The notes under the pieces: model-generated
Databases searched by the model: none
What the model was told of the DNA's origin: nothing
Seen by the model: only the letters and a program-made list of their open reading frames with translations
DNA from: Parietaria judaica
Lineage: Eukaryota > Streptophyta > Magnoliopsida > Rosales > Urticaceae
Direction: 5' to 3'
NCBI GenBank assembly: GCA_954871525.1
Contig: OX940864.1
Span: 27,150,001-27,214,000 of the forward strand
Length of the DNA stretch: 64,000 nucleotides
In this document: in pieces, positions 24,378-35,884 of the stretch
Layout of the letters: the number at the start of each line of letters is the position of its first letter
Numbering within the stretch: position 1 is the stretch's first letter
Made by a program: the position numbers and the translations under genes

Positions 24378-27151
24378 TCCATATAAGACCAAATGAGTGT
24401 TTCCTTAATGATGGTAAACTTTTCAGTGTTTTTTAAAAAAGTATCACCTAAGTTGAGTATTTTGTTAATAAGCCCTCTAATATTAAAATTTAACCCTTGT
24501 AATATTCCATTTATTTTAGGAAACGAGGTCGAGGACCAATCCAACGACCCTGATGGCGGCGATGATGATGATGAGGACGATGATGCGAAGGATCCGAACT
24601 ACGATCAAGACGTTGACTTTGGTGAGGAGGAGGAAGCCAAAGAAGTTGAGGAATTTCGACCACCACGTGGACGTGGACGTGGACAACGCTTACGCGACCA
24701 ACCACTAGTTCCGGGTCTGCCCAGTCTACCGAAAGAAATTAATGGCATCGATTTGGCAGACCGACTTCCGGGCCGAGTATAGATACAACTACAACACCGG
24801 CTTCGAAGATAGGTTCGGAATTTACCACCACTGCAACAAGGAATTTCCGGCCCATCCAAAAAACAACGGCAACGACTGCCTCAAACAACACGCCGAACGA
24901 TGCAAAAAGAAAAATGTGGTGGAGAAGGTAAGTTGCCTATCCGATGATTTATATTGAAGGATTTTGGCTCAGTTGACTATACGCAATGGTTTGCCTATAT
25001 CGGCGCCCGAGGGATAAAGTTTTAACGAAATGATGATGCTCATGGCGCCGATAAACTATAGGGAAATCTCATATTATGTAAACCATGAGACCATAATCGA
25101 ATTTTTTAACGAGCAAAGGGCCGCGTTACACGATATGTTCCAACAATATTCTTACAAATTTTCTTTAACGTTGGATTGTTGGAAAAGCCATTACGGTCGT
25201 AGCTCATTTTATTAATGATAATTGACATATGGAAAAGCGTATCATAGGTTTTAGGCCGATGAGGGTTAGGCACACAGCAGTAAACCTAGCCGAGGCTATA
25301 TTACAAGTTTTGCAAGATTGGAACCTCAAAGATAGAGTAGTTTCCATTACGTAAGATAACGCTAGTGCGCACGCCGATCCCATAGAAATAATGAAGCAAA
25401 GTTTGACCAATTTTAGGGAGGGTTATTTTCATCAAAGGTGTCCATGTCATATTATAAACTTGATAGTTCAATCCGGTAATCTTATTTCTGAAAGTATCGC
25501 CAAAATTAGGAACACAATTTTATATATACGACCATCTACTATGCGTACAGTTCCTTGGGAGTATCATTGCACTGCTCATAGTTACCCGATCAGAACGTTT
25601 CAACCAGATATGCCGATCCGTTGGAATTCGACTTACATGATGTTGGATGCTATCATACCATACCGGGACTTCTTACAAACTGAATCAATAGCCCGGACCA
25701 CGACGACCGCGAAGACCTCACTCCAGACGATTGGATAACCGCTATCCAATTCCAGGCTTTTCTTCACCTTTGTAATCAAATTACTATTGATTTATCTCAC
25801 GTTTACTCACTCACGTCTCAGATAGCTTTGCCCACTATTTTCGATATTCTTTGTCATTTCAAAACTGTAAAAAGTAATGCTTTATTTACCGATGTACTAA
25901 CACCGATGATTGCAAAGTTCGAGTATTATTGGGGTTATGAAAAGCTCCCAATTTTATATTGCGCCGCGGTAATCGTAGATCCGACACTTAAGCTTTCCAA
26001 ACTGCACGAAGTCTTACATGCGATGCAAGCTATGATGGGGGAGCCCTGCATGACGCACAATTACTTCGATGCGGATCAAAAGACGAAGGACCTTTTTTGA
26101 AAGTACGAGCAAAAATTTACCGACTTGGAAGATCAGATGGAGGAAACGATTCCCCAACAACAAACTCAGGTAAAATTTATTTTTTTTAACATAATTTCTT
26201 AAAGTTACTATAAATTTTAATTTCTTACAATTACTCTAAATGTTAATATTTTTTGTTCAATATAGGGCGGACGCGGGGTCGGTGGTTTACAATACATGTA
26301 CAATCATCGTTTATTCTACAACCTTACGTCTCTTGGGCGCGGCAGCGGCGTTACAGCAACGACTTCTTCACCGGGTCCACTAGGAAGTTGCAATTCAGGA
26401 TCTCGTGTTCTTGGTTGACGTCGCCGGTGCAACACCGTCGACGAGTAGGCCCGGTTCTGCAACCTTCCTCCAACACCGTGCACTGACGAAAGCCTCGACA
26501 TCCTTCAATGGTGGCACGCAAATCGATCTGAGTATCCGGTTTTATCCTTGTTGGCTCGGGACCTTCTCATAATCCCGGCCACAACGGTATCATCGGAGGC
26601 GGCATTCTCAATGGCCGGAAGGATGTTAGAGCCTCATCGCACGTCAACGAAGTCAATGATGGTTGAGATCCTTATGCTTTCGAGAGATTGGATTATGGCC
26701 AACAAGCGACAACAAGAAAACGATATGATTGATAAAGAAATGGCGAATTACTTTTCGAATATTCAAATGTAATTCGTTTTTAATTGTTCATTTTCTCGTT
26801 GTACTTTGAAATTTTCTTTGCCTTTGGACCTTTGGTTGTAGTTGTACTTTCTGTATCCGACCTTCCGAGTTTGTTGAATAAAAAACGCATATTTACTTTC
26901 TTTTTTTGTTGTATGCTTTTATTTATTTCATATTTATTTATAAATATTTAAGCACACAAAATAATTTAAGAATTTAAACATTTATTTTTTTAAAAATCGA
27001 ACTTAAGTACCAAAATGATAGATTTGAACAATTAAACAAAATTAGGGACTAAACAATAAATAAAATAAATTTAACTTTAAAATTAAAAAAAAAATACCCC
27101 GGATCCGGACATGTCCGGGTTTTTTTTCTCCGGACATGGACATGTCTGTAT

Positions 27152-27430
27152 CTAGAGGTGTCAAGTGGGCCGGGGCAGGCCGGCCCGGCCCACAACCCGT
27201 TAAGCCCACATGATAAACGGGATGGGCTTGATCCGCCCCGTTCAATGTGCTGGGCAGGGCGGGGCGGGTTTTGGAAGAGCGATCAAGGCCCACCCCGGCC
27301 CATGAAGTCGAACCCACAATGTCACGGGGCGGGGCGGGCTTTTTACGAGTCGAAATTTGTGGGCTTTTCCGAGTTGAATTTGGTGGGCTTTTCACAAACC
27401 AAAACGGGTTGGATTTTTCCGGGTTGATTT
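27152..27430 (+). mobile_element. Truncated hAT-type MITE with GGGCCGG subterminal repeats
   Basis: The left terminus TAGAGGTGTCAA is followed by dense GGCCGGGGC, GCCCGGCCC and GGGGCGGG motifs, the usual build of a plant hAT MITE family. No inverted right terminus (TTGACACC-type) was found before 27640, so only the left part is kept. Confidence 0.5.
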
Positions 27431-27624
27431 GTAATAATGATTTACATCTTTGAGTGGAAAGTATAAATGAAATTCAATACAAATTAAAATTAATATAAAC
27501 ATAGAAGATAATGAATAGATTAATGAACAATAATACCTTTAATATTTTTGTATTTGCTCGATATTCAAATTCTCATTTTGAAAGTCGAGTAACATAATGC
27601 AAATAAGATTCAATCACATACTTG

Positions 27625-27767
27625 GAATTTTGGGGATTGTAGACAGGTAAACATTTTTGGGGTTTTATTGGTACATGGCTATAACGTGACATAAAAGAAT
27701 TACTATTAAAAAAATGTATTTAACGTTGATTTTTTAAATACTTTTGATATTTTGTGCCGCGAATATC
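27625..27767 (-). repeat. Right terminal inverted repeat of the outer MULE
   Basis: Reverse complement of the 11800-11945 repeat with moderate divergence. It ends in CCGCGAATATC directly before the 11-bp TSD. Confidence 0.75.
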
Positions 27768-27778
27768 TTTTTTAGAGG

Positions 27779-28614
27779 TTATTAACCGTTTATCATGAAT
27801 AGCTCGGAAGTTCAATTTACTAGGAGGACAATATGGTATGTCGGTAAATTTTTTGCAAGATTTAAAGAAATCGATACTTAGTGGCTAATGAGAAGTTACA
27901 TTCGAGAAAAAATTAATTTTTACTATAAATTTCCATTGGAAGGAAGGGGGAGAATTAAGATTATAAAATGAATTTTAGAAAAAAGAGACTAGGATTGTAA
28001 AAAGAAATAAAAAAAATTGAAGGGGATTTGAAATTTGAACCCTACCTGGCTCGTTGATATTATTGCCGTTTTCGAAATGGATTATGTCAATCTAATTTTA
28101 TGAATATACCATAAAATCGATTAATATTGATGGATAAAAACATTAAAATTAAAAATTAATAACATAAATTCTTAAGAAAAGAATCGAATCTTTTACTAAA
28201 TGGATTTTTTTTTTAAATTAGTTAAAAAATTGAGTAAAAATGTTAGAAAGTATAGAGTTTAATTTTTTGGTTAAAAGTGCAATTTGAGCGCCAAAAAGTA
28301 AATTTTTAATGGTACCATGGTTTTTTTTGTTTTGTTTTGGCAAGTATAGTATGGATAAATAGGGAGTTTTGAAACCTAATTCCAATGCGACACTACAAAA
28401 AAAATGCAAATTCAAAAGTATCTTGGAATAATCCGAAATCCGTATCATATTTCTAATTTAATTTTGTAGTAGTAAAAATACCAAATTATTAAAAAAAAAA
28501 GTGTCTATTTTTTTTTTATAAAAAAATAATTAAAAAATATCTATTACGTTAGTACTAAACCGTTAAGTTTTACGTTCTTGTCCAAATTATGAAAAAATAT
28601 ATTTATTTCTCTAT

Positions 28615-28656
<42 letters not shown>

Positions 28657-28882
28657 AACAAATGTTAATATATACTGCTAGCAATTATCATGTTTTCCCG
28701 ATATTCCATCCATATTCCACGTTTCCATGGTGCTCGAAAACTTTTCTCAACTTTTCCCTTTTCCTTTTTACTTTTCCATGGAAAAGCTACCGAAAATGCA
28801 ACTACTTTTCCCAAAATATTTTGTAAGAAAATTGTCAAAAATTGACAAATTTTTCCACGAAATTCGAAAACTTGGTTGAGGT
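27779..28882. other. AT-rich intergenic stretch
   Basis: No gene was recognised. An (AT)n microsatellite of about 38 bp lies at 28616-28655. Confidence 0.5.
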
Positions 28883-29319
28883 TGTTGCACATATTTTAGT
28901 ATGTGCATTCAAATGTTAATCCCATTGCATAAGATCATGGTCATCTTTCTCTTAAAGAATAGGTCTTATTAATGTTAATCTTATGTAGTTATATCCGAAA
29001 TATTATTCATCCTTAGTTTTTTACATTTGCAATTCTGCCATGTTATCACCAGAGTCTATGTAAGGACGTTTAACAAGCACAATGTTGAAGAACTTAAATC
29101 TTGTAGGTCCATAGTCTAGATTAGAAAGTAGGAATTCTTCTAATCGAGAACCACTATGATGAACTCAATCACAACTTAGTGTGATGATCTATTACCGGAT
29201 CATAGTGCTAGTCCTGCACTATTGAGTACATTGGGTATGGAGTGTCTCCATACTGGACATAGTAGATTTAAATATGAAATCATCACGTAAGTCTGTCACT
29301 GATGAAAGTAAGATTAAGT
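28883..29319 (+). repeat. Copia-type LTR fragment C1a
   Basis: Begins TGTTGCACATATTTTAG. It is homologous to the next copy (29320 on) over its full length, sharing AGAGTCTATGT, GGTATGGAGTGTCTCCATAC and AGATTAAGTTG. It is also a distant, opposite-strand relative of the LTR of element A. It stops abruptly where the next copy starts. Confidence 0.6.
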
Positions 29320-31272
29320 TGTTGAACATATTTTACAATATGCCCTCTATTCATATGCTAATCCCACTGCATAAGATTATGCATGTCTTTTAATATAAAG
29401 AATAGATCTTATTAATGTTAATCTTCTATAGCTATATCCTATATATTATAAAATCAAATGTTTCGTCCCTAGTTCTTTATATTTTGTAATTGTGCTTTGA
29501 CATCACACAGAGTCTATGTGAGGAGGTTTGACAAGCACAAAGTTAAGAACTTAAAGAATGTAGGTCCATTGTCTAGATTAGAAAGTGGAAGCTTCAAATC
29601 GAGAACGACTATTAATGAACTCAATCACTATAAGTTATGATCAATTACCGGATGATGATGCTGGTCCAACACGGTTGAGGGCATTGGGTATGGAGTGTCT
29701 CCATACTGGACGGACTAGACTTAAATCTGAAATCATTATGTAAGTCCGTCAATGATGATAGTAAGATTAAGTTGCTTAGATGATCGGATGAAATCGGTTG
29801 ATGTCTTGAAGTATCGGAGAATTGTACGTTTCAACTTATATGGTCTTTGATTTAATCGTTAAAGTTCACTATCGTGTTCCTTACACTTTTATTTTGGGAT
29901 TAGACGGTTGACTGAGACAAGTTGCATAATAAGGATAATAACTTTGTGATTTCTTCATAATGATTTATGAGAAACATATAAGTACTCATGACAAACTCAA
30001 CGGATTCATAACTCGGTGAATGAGTAATTTGTAACAATCATAGATTGAAGAGTGTGTCGTCAAAAAGGCAGTACGGTAATGTACACTTTTAATTAGACTA
30101 TATTCATGACTTTGGTCAACAAATGTATATTCACCCAAAAGTGACAAAAGTACAAAGTTTTTGTATAGCCCGGAAGTTGAACATTGATAATTCAATTTGA
30201 CTCCTGAACGACCTTAGGGTTTTGGGAAATCAAATTTTGATGAATTATATTTTTGAATCGTAACATTCTGATGTACGGTTTGGGATTTATGGTAAAAACA
30301 GTTTTTCGGCTAAGGACGAAATGGTCATTGTATTAACCTGCGAATTTAATATTAAATTAAATATTGGATTTGATTCGTGAAATATTTAATTGATAATATA
30401 ATTTTATTTATTGGATTTAATTATTAATATTTGTTATTAATAATTAATTATAATTAAATAGATTTAAATTATTATTTTTTAACCTAATTTTTTATTTAAA
30501 TTAATTTCAAATTAATTTAATTGTATATTCATATAATTTCAAAAATACGGAGATATTAATTCTTTGAAATTTGTTTCCGGAAGATTTGTTTTATTAAATC
30601 TAAGATTTAAATCTTTATTGAAAAAATTTATAAAGATTTGATATTATTCATTATCTTAATTATTAAATAAAAGACAATGAGTGAATATCTCCAAGTGGTT
30701 ACGATTTGGTTTTTCCTATAAATATGCTAGACCTGAAATCAGAAAACAAAACCTCTCCTCTTCATAAAATTCGCCTACTCACTCTCTCTCTGGTTTTCGA
30801 AATCAGTCAGAGAGAAAACGTCCCGGTTCATGCCCTCTCAGGGTTTTGTGATTACTCACAGGAGCCCACACATCCTAGCGGCTTAATTCCAGAGAATACA
30901 TCGAAAGATTACTGGGTGATACTCCTGTCTACAAAATCGCATAAAGGGAGGCGCGGATTCAGAGGACGCAGCCAGAATCGTCAAATAAGGTACGCACTAT
31001 ATTGATTGAGAATTATTTACTGTTGCTCAAAACCCTAAAATTGAAATCCCTAGGTTTATGAATTCGGAAAATCATTAGAAAATTAATTACCACGATCCGT
31101 AAGGACACAATAATTAATCTTGGGTTACGTAAGCTGGATGTGGTAATAGGGATTACTGGTATGGGACTTTAATCTTGGTTAAATTTTTTTAAAGGGTTAT
31201 CCCACGCGCTCTACATAAGCTGACAAGATTAGTTAATATTTTCTGCGAGTCTAGAGCGAATCTAAACATAAG
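29320..31272 (+). repeat. Copia-type LTR copy C1b
   Basis: Begins TGTTGAACATATTTTAC, head-to-tail after C1a. It contains a TATA-like TATAAATATGC at about 30717 and an R/U5-like part with CGCAGCCAGAATCGTC and AAGGTACGC. This matches the corresponding part of LTR A read on the minus strand (GCAGCCGGAAGTCGTC, GAGGTACAG). Orientation is plus. It is old and diverged. Confidence 0.55.
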
Positions 31273-32235
31273 TCGCTTAGATGATCGGATGAAATCGGTT
31301 GATGTCTTGAAGTATTGTGGAATTGTACAATTGAACTTAAATGATATTTGATTTGAGTGATTAAGTTTACGAGTGTATTCCCAATGCTATCATTTTGAGA
31401 TCAGACGGTTGACCGAGATAAGTTGCGTGAATACATAAATGGATAATTAGTTTATGATTTCCTCAATACGATTTATGGGAAACAAATAAGTACTCAAGGC
31501 CAACTCAATAACTTCATAACCCGTTGAGTGAGTAATTTGTAATAATCATAGATTGAGGTAGTGTCGTCCAAAGAGCAGTACGGTAATATACCCTTTTGAT
31601 GAGAATCATAAGAACACGAAAACCTATATTTTGATAATCTAATTGTATCAATGGACTTCTGTGTCAAGAATATAATAATATTAGGTACTAAAGAGTTCAG
31701 CTTTGGTGAAAATTCTTCACTTTCCCCGTAGCTTAACTACGTATGTCCATTAGTCCCCTTTGTATATCCATAAGAATGACGCCACATTTACTATACATAA
31801 TAAATATGGAGTAGGTCCAATTAGACTAGATTCGTGGTTTTGGTCACGAAATGTCTATTCACCCTAAAAGTGATAAAAGTACCAAAGTTTTGGTAATGTT
31901 TGGGAGTTCAAAAAAATATGATTGAATACATTTCTGAACACCTCCAGGGTTGTGGAAAATGATATTATGATAATTTTATCTTTTTAAATCGTGTCGTTCC
32001 AATACACGGTTTGTGTTTTGTGGCAAAAACGATTTCTTAACTAAGATTAAAATTGTCACTGTTAATTTCAGAAAGAAAATGAAATTAAATATTGGAAATC
32101 ATTTCCGAAATATTTAATTATGAATATGAGATTAATTAATATAATTTTAATTATTTGGATTTAATTATTAATATTTGTTATTAATAATTAATTAATAATT
32201 AAATAGATTTATATTAATTAATTAAGGGAGCTTTA

Positions 32236-32523
32236 TGTCACGTTCCGCATGTTCGTGACAAGCACAGCTAGAATGAGTGTTGATTGGCGTCTTAAGTGGC
32301 GTGTGTGGGTGATGGTCGCTGAATAGGAAAGGTTACGTGTCATATGAGTTCTTCTCGTCCGTACACAAAACTGGTTGGGTTCTATGGCCGTTCCACTGAT
32401 TAGCCCAAGGCAGGGCGAAATTAGTCGACAGTCACGGTTATAAAGGCTGATCCGCTGGTGGTGTGGGACGCCAGTGGAGCCTCACGGGTAATGTCATTGT
32501 GCCAAGACTCTAAGCCCGTGACA
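32236..32523. mobile_element. 288-bp MITE nested in the left TIR of Pack-MULE 1
   Basis: The termini TGTCACG and CGTGACA are inverted. The flanks repeat TTA (32233-32235 and 32524-32526). Removing it leaves a left TIR that lines up with that of the related element at 59485, which confirms it as an insertion. A 3-bp TTA TSD suggests a PIF/Harbinger-type MITE. No coding potential was seen. Confidence 0.7.
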
Positions 32524-33049
32524 TTAAGCTAAATAGCCAACTTGATAGTTTAAAATTGACAAAATAGTCAATGTTTGGTTAATATTTTAAACTAGCCAAT
32601 TGACTTTTCTACCCTTAATTATTACTATCCAATTTAATATCCATGTAATTTTTTTAATTTAATTTTTCTGTTTGAATTTAAAATAAAATTAAGAAATAAA
32701 TTTCAAATTAAAAAAAATTACTATTTTTCGTTTTTTTAATACTTATTTTTAGTTAATATATTTTAATATGTGTTGATATGAACTAACAAATTGTGTGATA
32801 AATTTTAATATTTTGAAAAAATTAGTTATTAAAGTGTAAAATTTGTTCTACAAACGAACAACAAAATGATGTATAATATTGAATGTAAAACAACTCCCAT
32901 TGATTATTAACAAAAATTAACACAAAATAACCATATTAACAATTAAAAACAATTCAAATTAAAAAGCTTTAATTCGAACTCCTTCTTCGAATTAACCATA
33001 TCGACAATACTAAATCATTCGTATTAACTAATATTAAGACGAATTAACC

Positions 33050-33600
33050 AGGTATCTATGAACAAATGCAAATTTTCATAGCGTGCAAGCCCAGATCGCA
33101 ATCCTCCGTGATCCTCCGGTGAGCGTCGTCGAGATCGTGCGCGTCGTAGGGAATGAGCTGGTGGTGGTCATCCACGGACTCCACAATTCTTTCGCTGGCG
33201 ACATCGTCTCTGTTGTTGACCGACCATGAATTCAACGAAGAACGAAGAGAATCCAAGTTGTTCCTCCATCAGACCAGAGCTTGAGCTTGTGTCGCTAGCG
33301 ATGAAGCGGCCTTTAATTTTCACCGAGGCGCCGAGGGCGAACCCTAGATCCATACCATCCTCGTCAAACTCGTTGCGGATCTAGCTCATCAGCTTCTTCT
33401 TCGCCGCAAAGACGGAGAAGTTGCGGAGATCCGTCTCCAAGAACGCTCTTGGAAACAATCGGTGACGGCGACGCCAACGAGAGGGAGAGAGAGACGATCA
33501 CGTGAGTGCGGGGAATGTGGTGGACGATCTCTGGCGGCTGCTCGGGCGAGTCCTCGAGTGCGACATCTTTTGAGAGAGAGAGAGAGCGAGATCCTTTAAC
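33050..33600. other. Exon-like captured block in Pack-MULE 1
   Basis: GC-rich compared with the AT-rich arms. On the minus strand it gives two overlapping open frames of 61 and 66 codons (33168-33353, with LGFALGASVKIKGRF; 33056-33256, with ERIVESVDDHHQLI). I do not recognise the source. It ends in an (AG)n run at 33571-33590. Confidence 0.45.
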
Positions 33601-34071
33601 AGAGTGAGAGTATATGAGTAATTAATTTGACATATTCAAATCATCAAATTATTATGACCACCTAATCTTGATACTAATATTTAAATACAATTAATATTAA
33701 TGTAAAATGTGAAGGGGTAAAAAAGGTATACAATATTAGTTGAAAACGCCAAGTCAACCTGATTGGCTATTTTGAAAATAAAAACCTTAAGTTTGCTAAA
33801 ACACAATGTAAACGTAAGAATGTGTCTATTTATTATAATTTCTCATTAATTAATTAATTTAAATTATTCAATAAATATATTTGATACTTATTTTTTGAAT
33901 TATATTTATTATTTTCGATTTTATTAATATATTTAATTGTATATTATTTTAAAAAAAATAAGGAGATATCAATCTTGGAAGATTTGATTCCGGAAGATTT
34001 TTTTAATTTAAATCTAAATTAAATATTTTTTGAATGATTTAAAAAGATTTGAATGATATTTAATATCTTAC

Positions 34072-35336
34072 TGTTGGGAATCACGTCTTGGATTCCTTTA
34101 AAATTATCACGAATTGTACCTCCGGACCGTCCGGGTAACATTTAAAAATTATTTTAAAGCGGAAAACTTGTTATCCGTACAACGGTCCGAATATCGGATA
34201 ATGTCCATATCCCAAGATCTGATAAATATTATGTAATTTAATATTCATAAATCATTATTAATAATCTAGTCATAATAGAAAATAAATAGAAAGCAGTAAA
34301 TGGTTGCATTTATTAACCCAATGCATAAGGCCGTACCTCAATTGACGACTTCCGGCTGCGCGTTATGAATCGGGCAGGGCTCCGCCAGTGCTGAGGGAAA
34401 CTCCCGTGATCTTCCGGGATATTCTCCTGGAATCCTCGTACCGAAGCGTGGGCTTCGCCGGCAGGACTCCGTCACCAAATTTAAACTGATGGGTCTTTTT
34501 AAGTTTCCGGAGAAATAGTCTCCTAAACCGAACCAGAAAAAAAGATCAGAGAGAAAATTCGCAGACCCTGAGGAAGAGGGAGAGTTTGAATTTTTCTCTG
34601 GGGAAAGGTGTGAAAAATGTGTAGAATGAGCCTCCTATTTATAGGCACAAACCGTAACCGAATTGGAGAAATTCCCTCCCTAAAATTCGAATTCTATATA
34701 TTAAATATAATTAATTATCTTAATCCAATGGTCCAGATTTAATCTCATCTAAATCCAATGGATATAATTAATTAGGGATTTAATTAAATAAGAAAGATTT
34801 GGATAAATCAAAAATCAAATCTTATCTTCTTATCTTTATTAAATTCGAATTATCATATATATTTATATTAAAATTCGAATTATCATTATCTAGATCCAAC
34901 GGTTGAGATAAATCTTTAAACCGATCTAATGGATCAAATTATTTTAGGATAAAATCAAATATAAAAAGATTTATTAAAAACAATTTCGATTTTATCCTTA
35001 ATCTATAATTCGAAAATTATATAAATATATATAATTAATTAATTTCCAATCCGACGGTAAAGATTAAATCTTAGACCGATCTAACGGATATAATTAATTA
35101 ACCAAATTCGAAAATTTAAACTTGGTCACCAAGTTATCAAATTCGAATTTATCAATATCCTAATCCAACGGTTGATATTAAATCATAACCGATCGAATGG
35201 ATAATATTGATTTTAGGGATTTGCTAAAATACCAAAACATTTGGTACTTATGCCGCAAATATGGAAAGACCAAATCATGTTATTCGAATTGGCTAGGGTT
35301 TCATATATTAAACCCTAATTCGAATTTACACACATA
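34072..35336 (-). repeat. 3' LTR of element A, first part
   Basis: Matches 46960-48224 of the other LTR. It stops at ACATA (35332-35336), the TSD of element B, and continues at 40745. Confidence 0.92.
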
Positions 35337-35884
35337 TGTTGGATCCCAATTCACGGATCTGCAAAGAACACGAATAACACCAAAAGAAATCGAACCAAAA
35401 ATAAAGGACACAAACTTTTGGGAGAAGAAATTCTCTTGATTAATAATCGAAAGCTAAATACAAGGAGATAAACTCAAAATTCTAATGGACTCTACACAAT
35501 ACAAAGTGTACATGCTAGGTATATTTATAGCCTCACATAGGCGAAACCCTAGCTAACCAAATCGCACAAAATCAGGAAACTACCCTAAATAATCCTATCA
35601 AATCTTTGACTTGATCTTTGCTTGTTCCTCAAGCTACGCGTCTTCCTTTCTGGGTAGAGTTTCCTTTTCCTGCCCGGACAGTCTCTCTGTCCCCGAGCTG
35701 ACCTGCTCGTATGCTCCGGGCTGAGCTTGCCTTCTATCCGGATGTTCTGCTCGTGTTCACCCGAGCTGGGCTGAACAGCTGTCCGTCTTCTGTTCTGGTC
35801 GGTACCCGGGCTGACTCCTCGCAAGTGTTTCTGCCCGTCCTGGGTTCTGGTCGTCACCCGGACTAAGTCAAGCTTAAGCTCACA
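35337..35884 (-). repeat. 3' LTR of element B
   Basis: 548 bp, matching 40197-40744 apart from two transitions. The pol frame of the element runs into it and stops at 35585. Confidence 0.95.

Larger units (their letters stand above)
13604..24477. mobile_element. Inner 10.9-kb MULE with 9-bp TSD
   Basis: The direct repeat TAATATTAA lies at 13595-13603 and 24478-24486. The termini are inverted: the left begins CGGCTTATTAGCAAAA and the reversed right begins GAGGGCTTATTAACAAAA. Similarity continues for about 100 bp (ACTCAA, ACTTTTTTAAA blocks). The element carries a MULE transposase on the minus strand, a DUF1985-type gene on the plus strand and a very large palindromic repeat array. This content fits the plant MULEs that carry DUF1985/Ulp1-type host sequences. 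No Ulp1 protease domain was found here. Confidence 0.87.
12580..26772 (+). pseudogene. hAT transposase, degenerate, split by a MULE in intron 1
   Basis: Exon 1 (12580-12972) encodes a Gln/Gly-rich N-terminus and ends at a strong donor, GAG|GTAAGT. Coding resumes after the acceptor TTTTAG near 24520. It gives an acidic stretch, GRGRGQR, then a BED-type finger (about 24745-24905; IWQTDF, LKQHAERC). One position of the expected Cys pair reads His (YHHCNKEF). The RNase H-like core follows (25030-26160; LTLDCWKSHYG, CPCHIINLIVQ, IRWNSTYMML). The C-terminal hAT dimerisation domain is at 26500-26772 (IPATTVSSEAAFSMAGR). The frame changes near 24740, 25215 and 25730, and there are in-frame stops near 25352, 26098 and 26416, so it is not functional. 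Intron 1 contains the whole 10.9-kb inner MULE. Confidence 0.8.
11800..27767. mobile_element. 16-kb composite bounded by Mutator-like terminal inverted repeats
   Basis: The left end (GTTATTCGCGGTACAAG) and the reversed right end (GATATTCGCGGCACAA) begin inverted repeats of about 140 bp. The repeats share AACGTTAAATACAT, TCACGTTATAG and similar blocks. The flanks carry the same 11 bp, TTTTTTAGAGG, at 11789-11799 and 27768-27778, in the 9-11 bp TSD range of Mutator-like elements. The interior holds a broken hAT transposase gene and a second complete MULE (13604-24477). No transposase clearly belonging to the outer repeats is present, so the outer element is probably non-autonomous and served as a landing site. 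Confidence 0.8.
32226..33844. mobile_element. Pack-MULE-like element 1 with perfect 9-bp TSD
   Basis: The flanks ATTAATTAA at 32217-32225 and 33845-33853 are identical. The left end GGGAGCTT, continued after a nested MITE by AAGCTAAATAGCCAAC, matches the left end of the element at 59485 (GGGAGCTTAAGCTAACTAGC). The right arms of both share AATAGTCAATCAGG-type and CTATTTT segments and end in AATTTCTC. The interior has a GC-richer, exon-like block at 33050-33600. Confidence 0.75.
31273..34066 (+). repeat. Copia-type LTR copy C2, interrupted by a MULE and by element A
   Basis: Starts with the CGCTTAGATGATCGGATG segment also seen at 29771, so it lacks the 5' part of C1b. It is broken by the MULE at 32226-33844 and then by element A at 34072. 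It resumes at 49711 (AATATCTCCAAGTGGTTA, TTTTTCCTATAAATAGG) and runs to about 50150. Confidence 0.55.

Noticed and set aside
35197..35439. Frame starting MDNIDFRDLLKYQ, also at 48085
   Set aside because: It is again paired LTR sequence. The two copies differ in their ends only because element B inserted in one of them.
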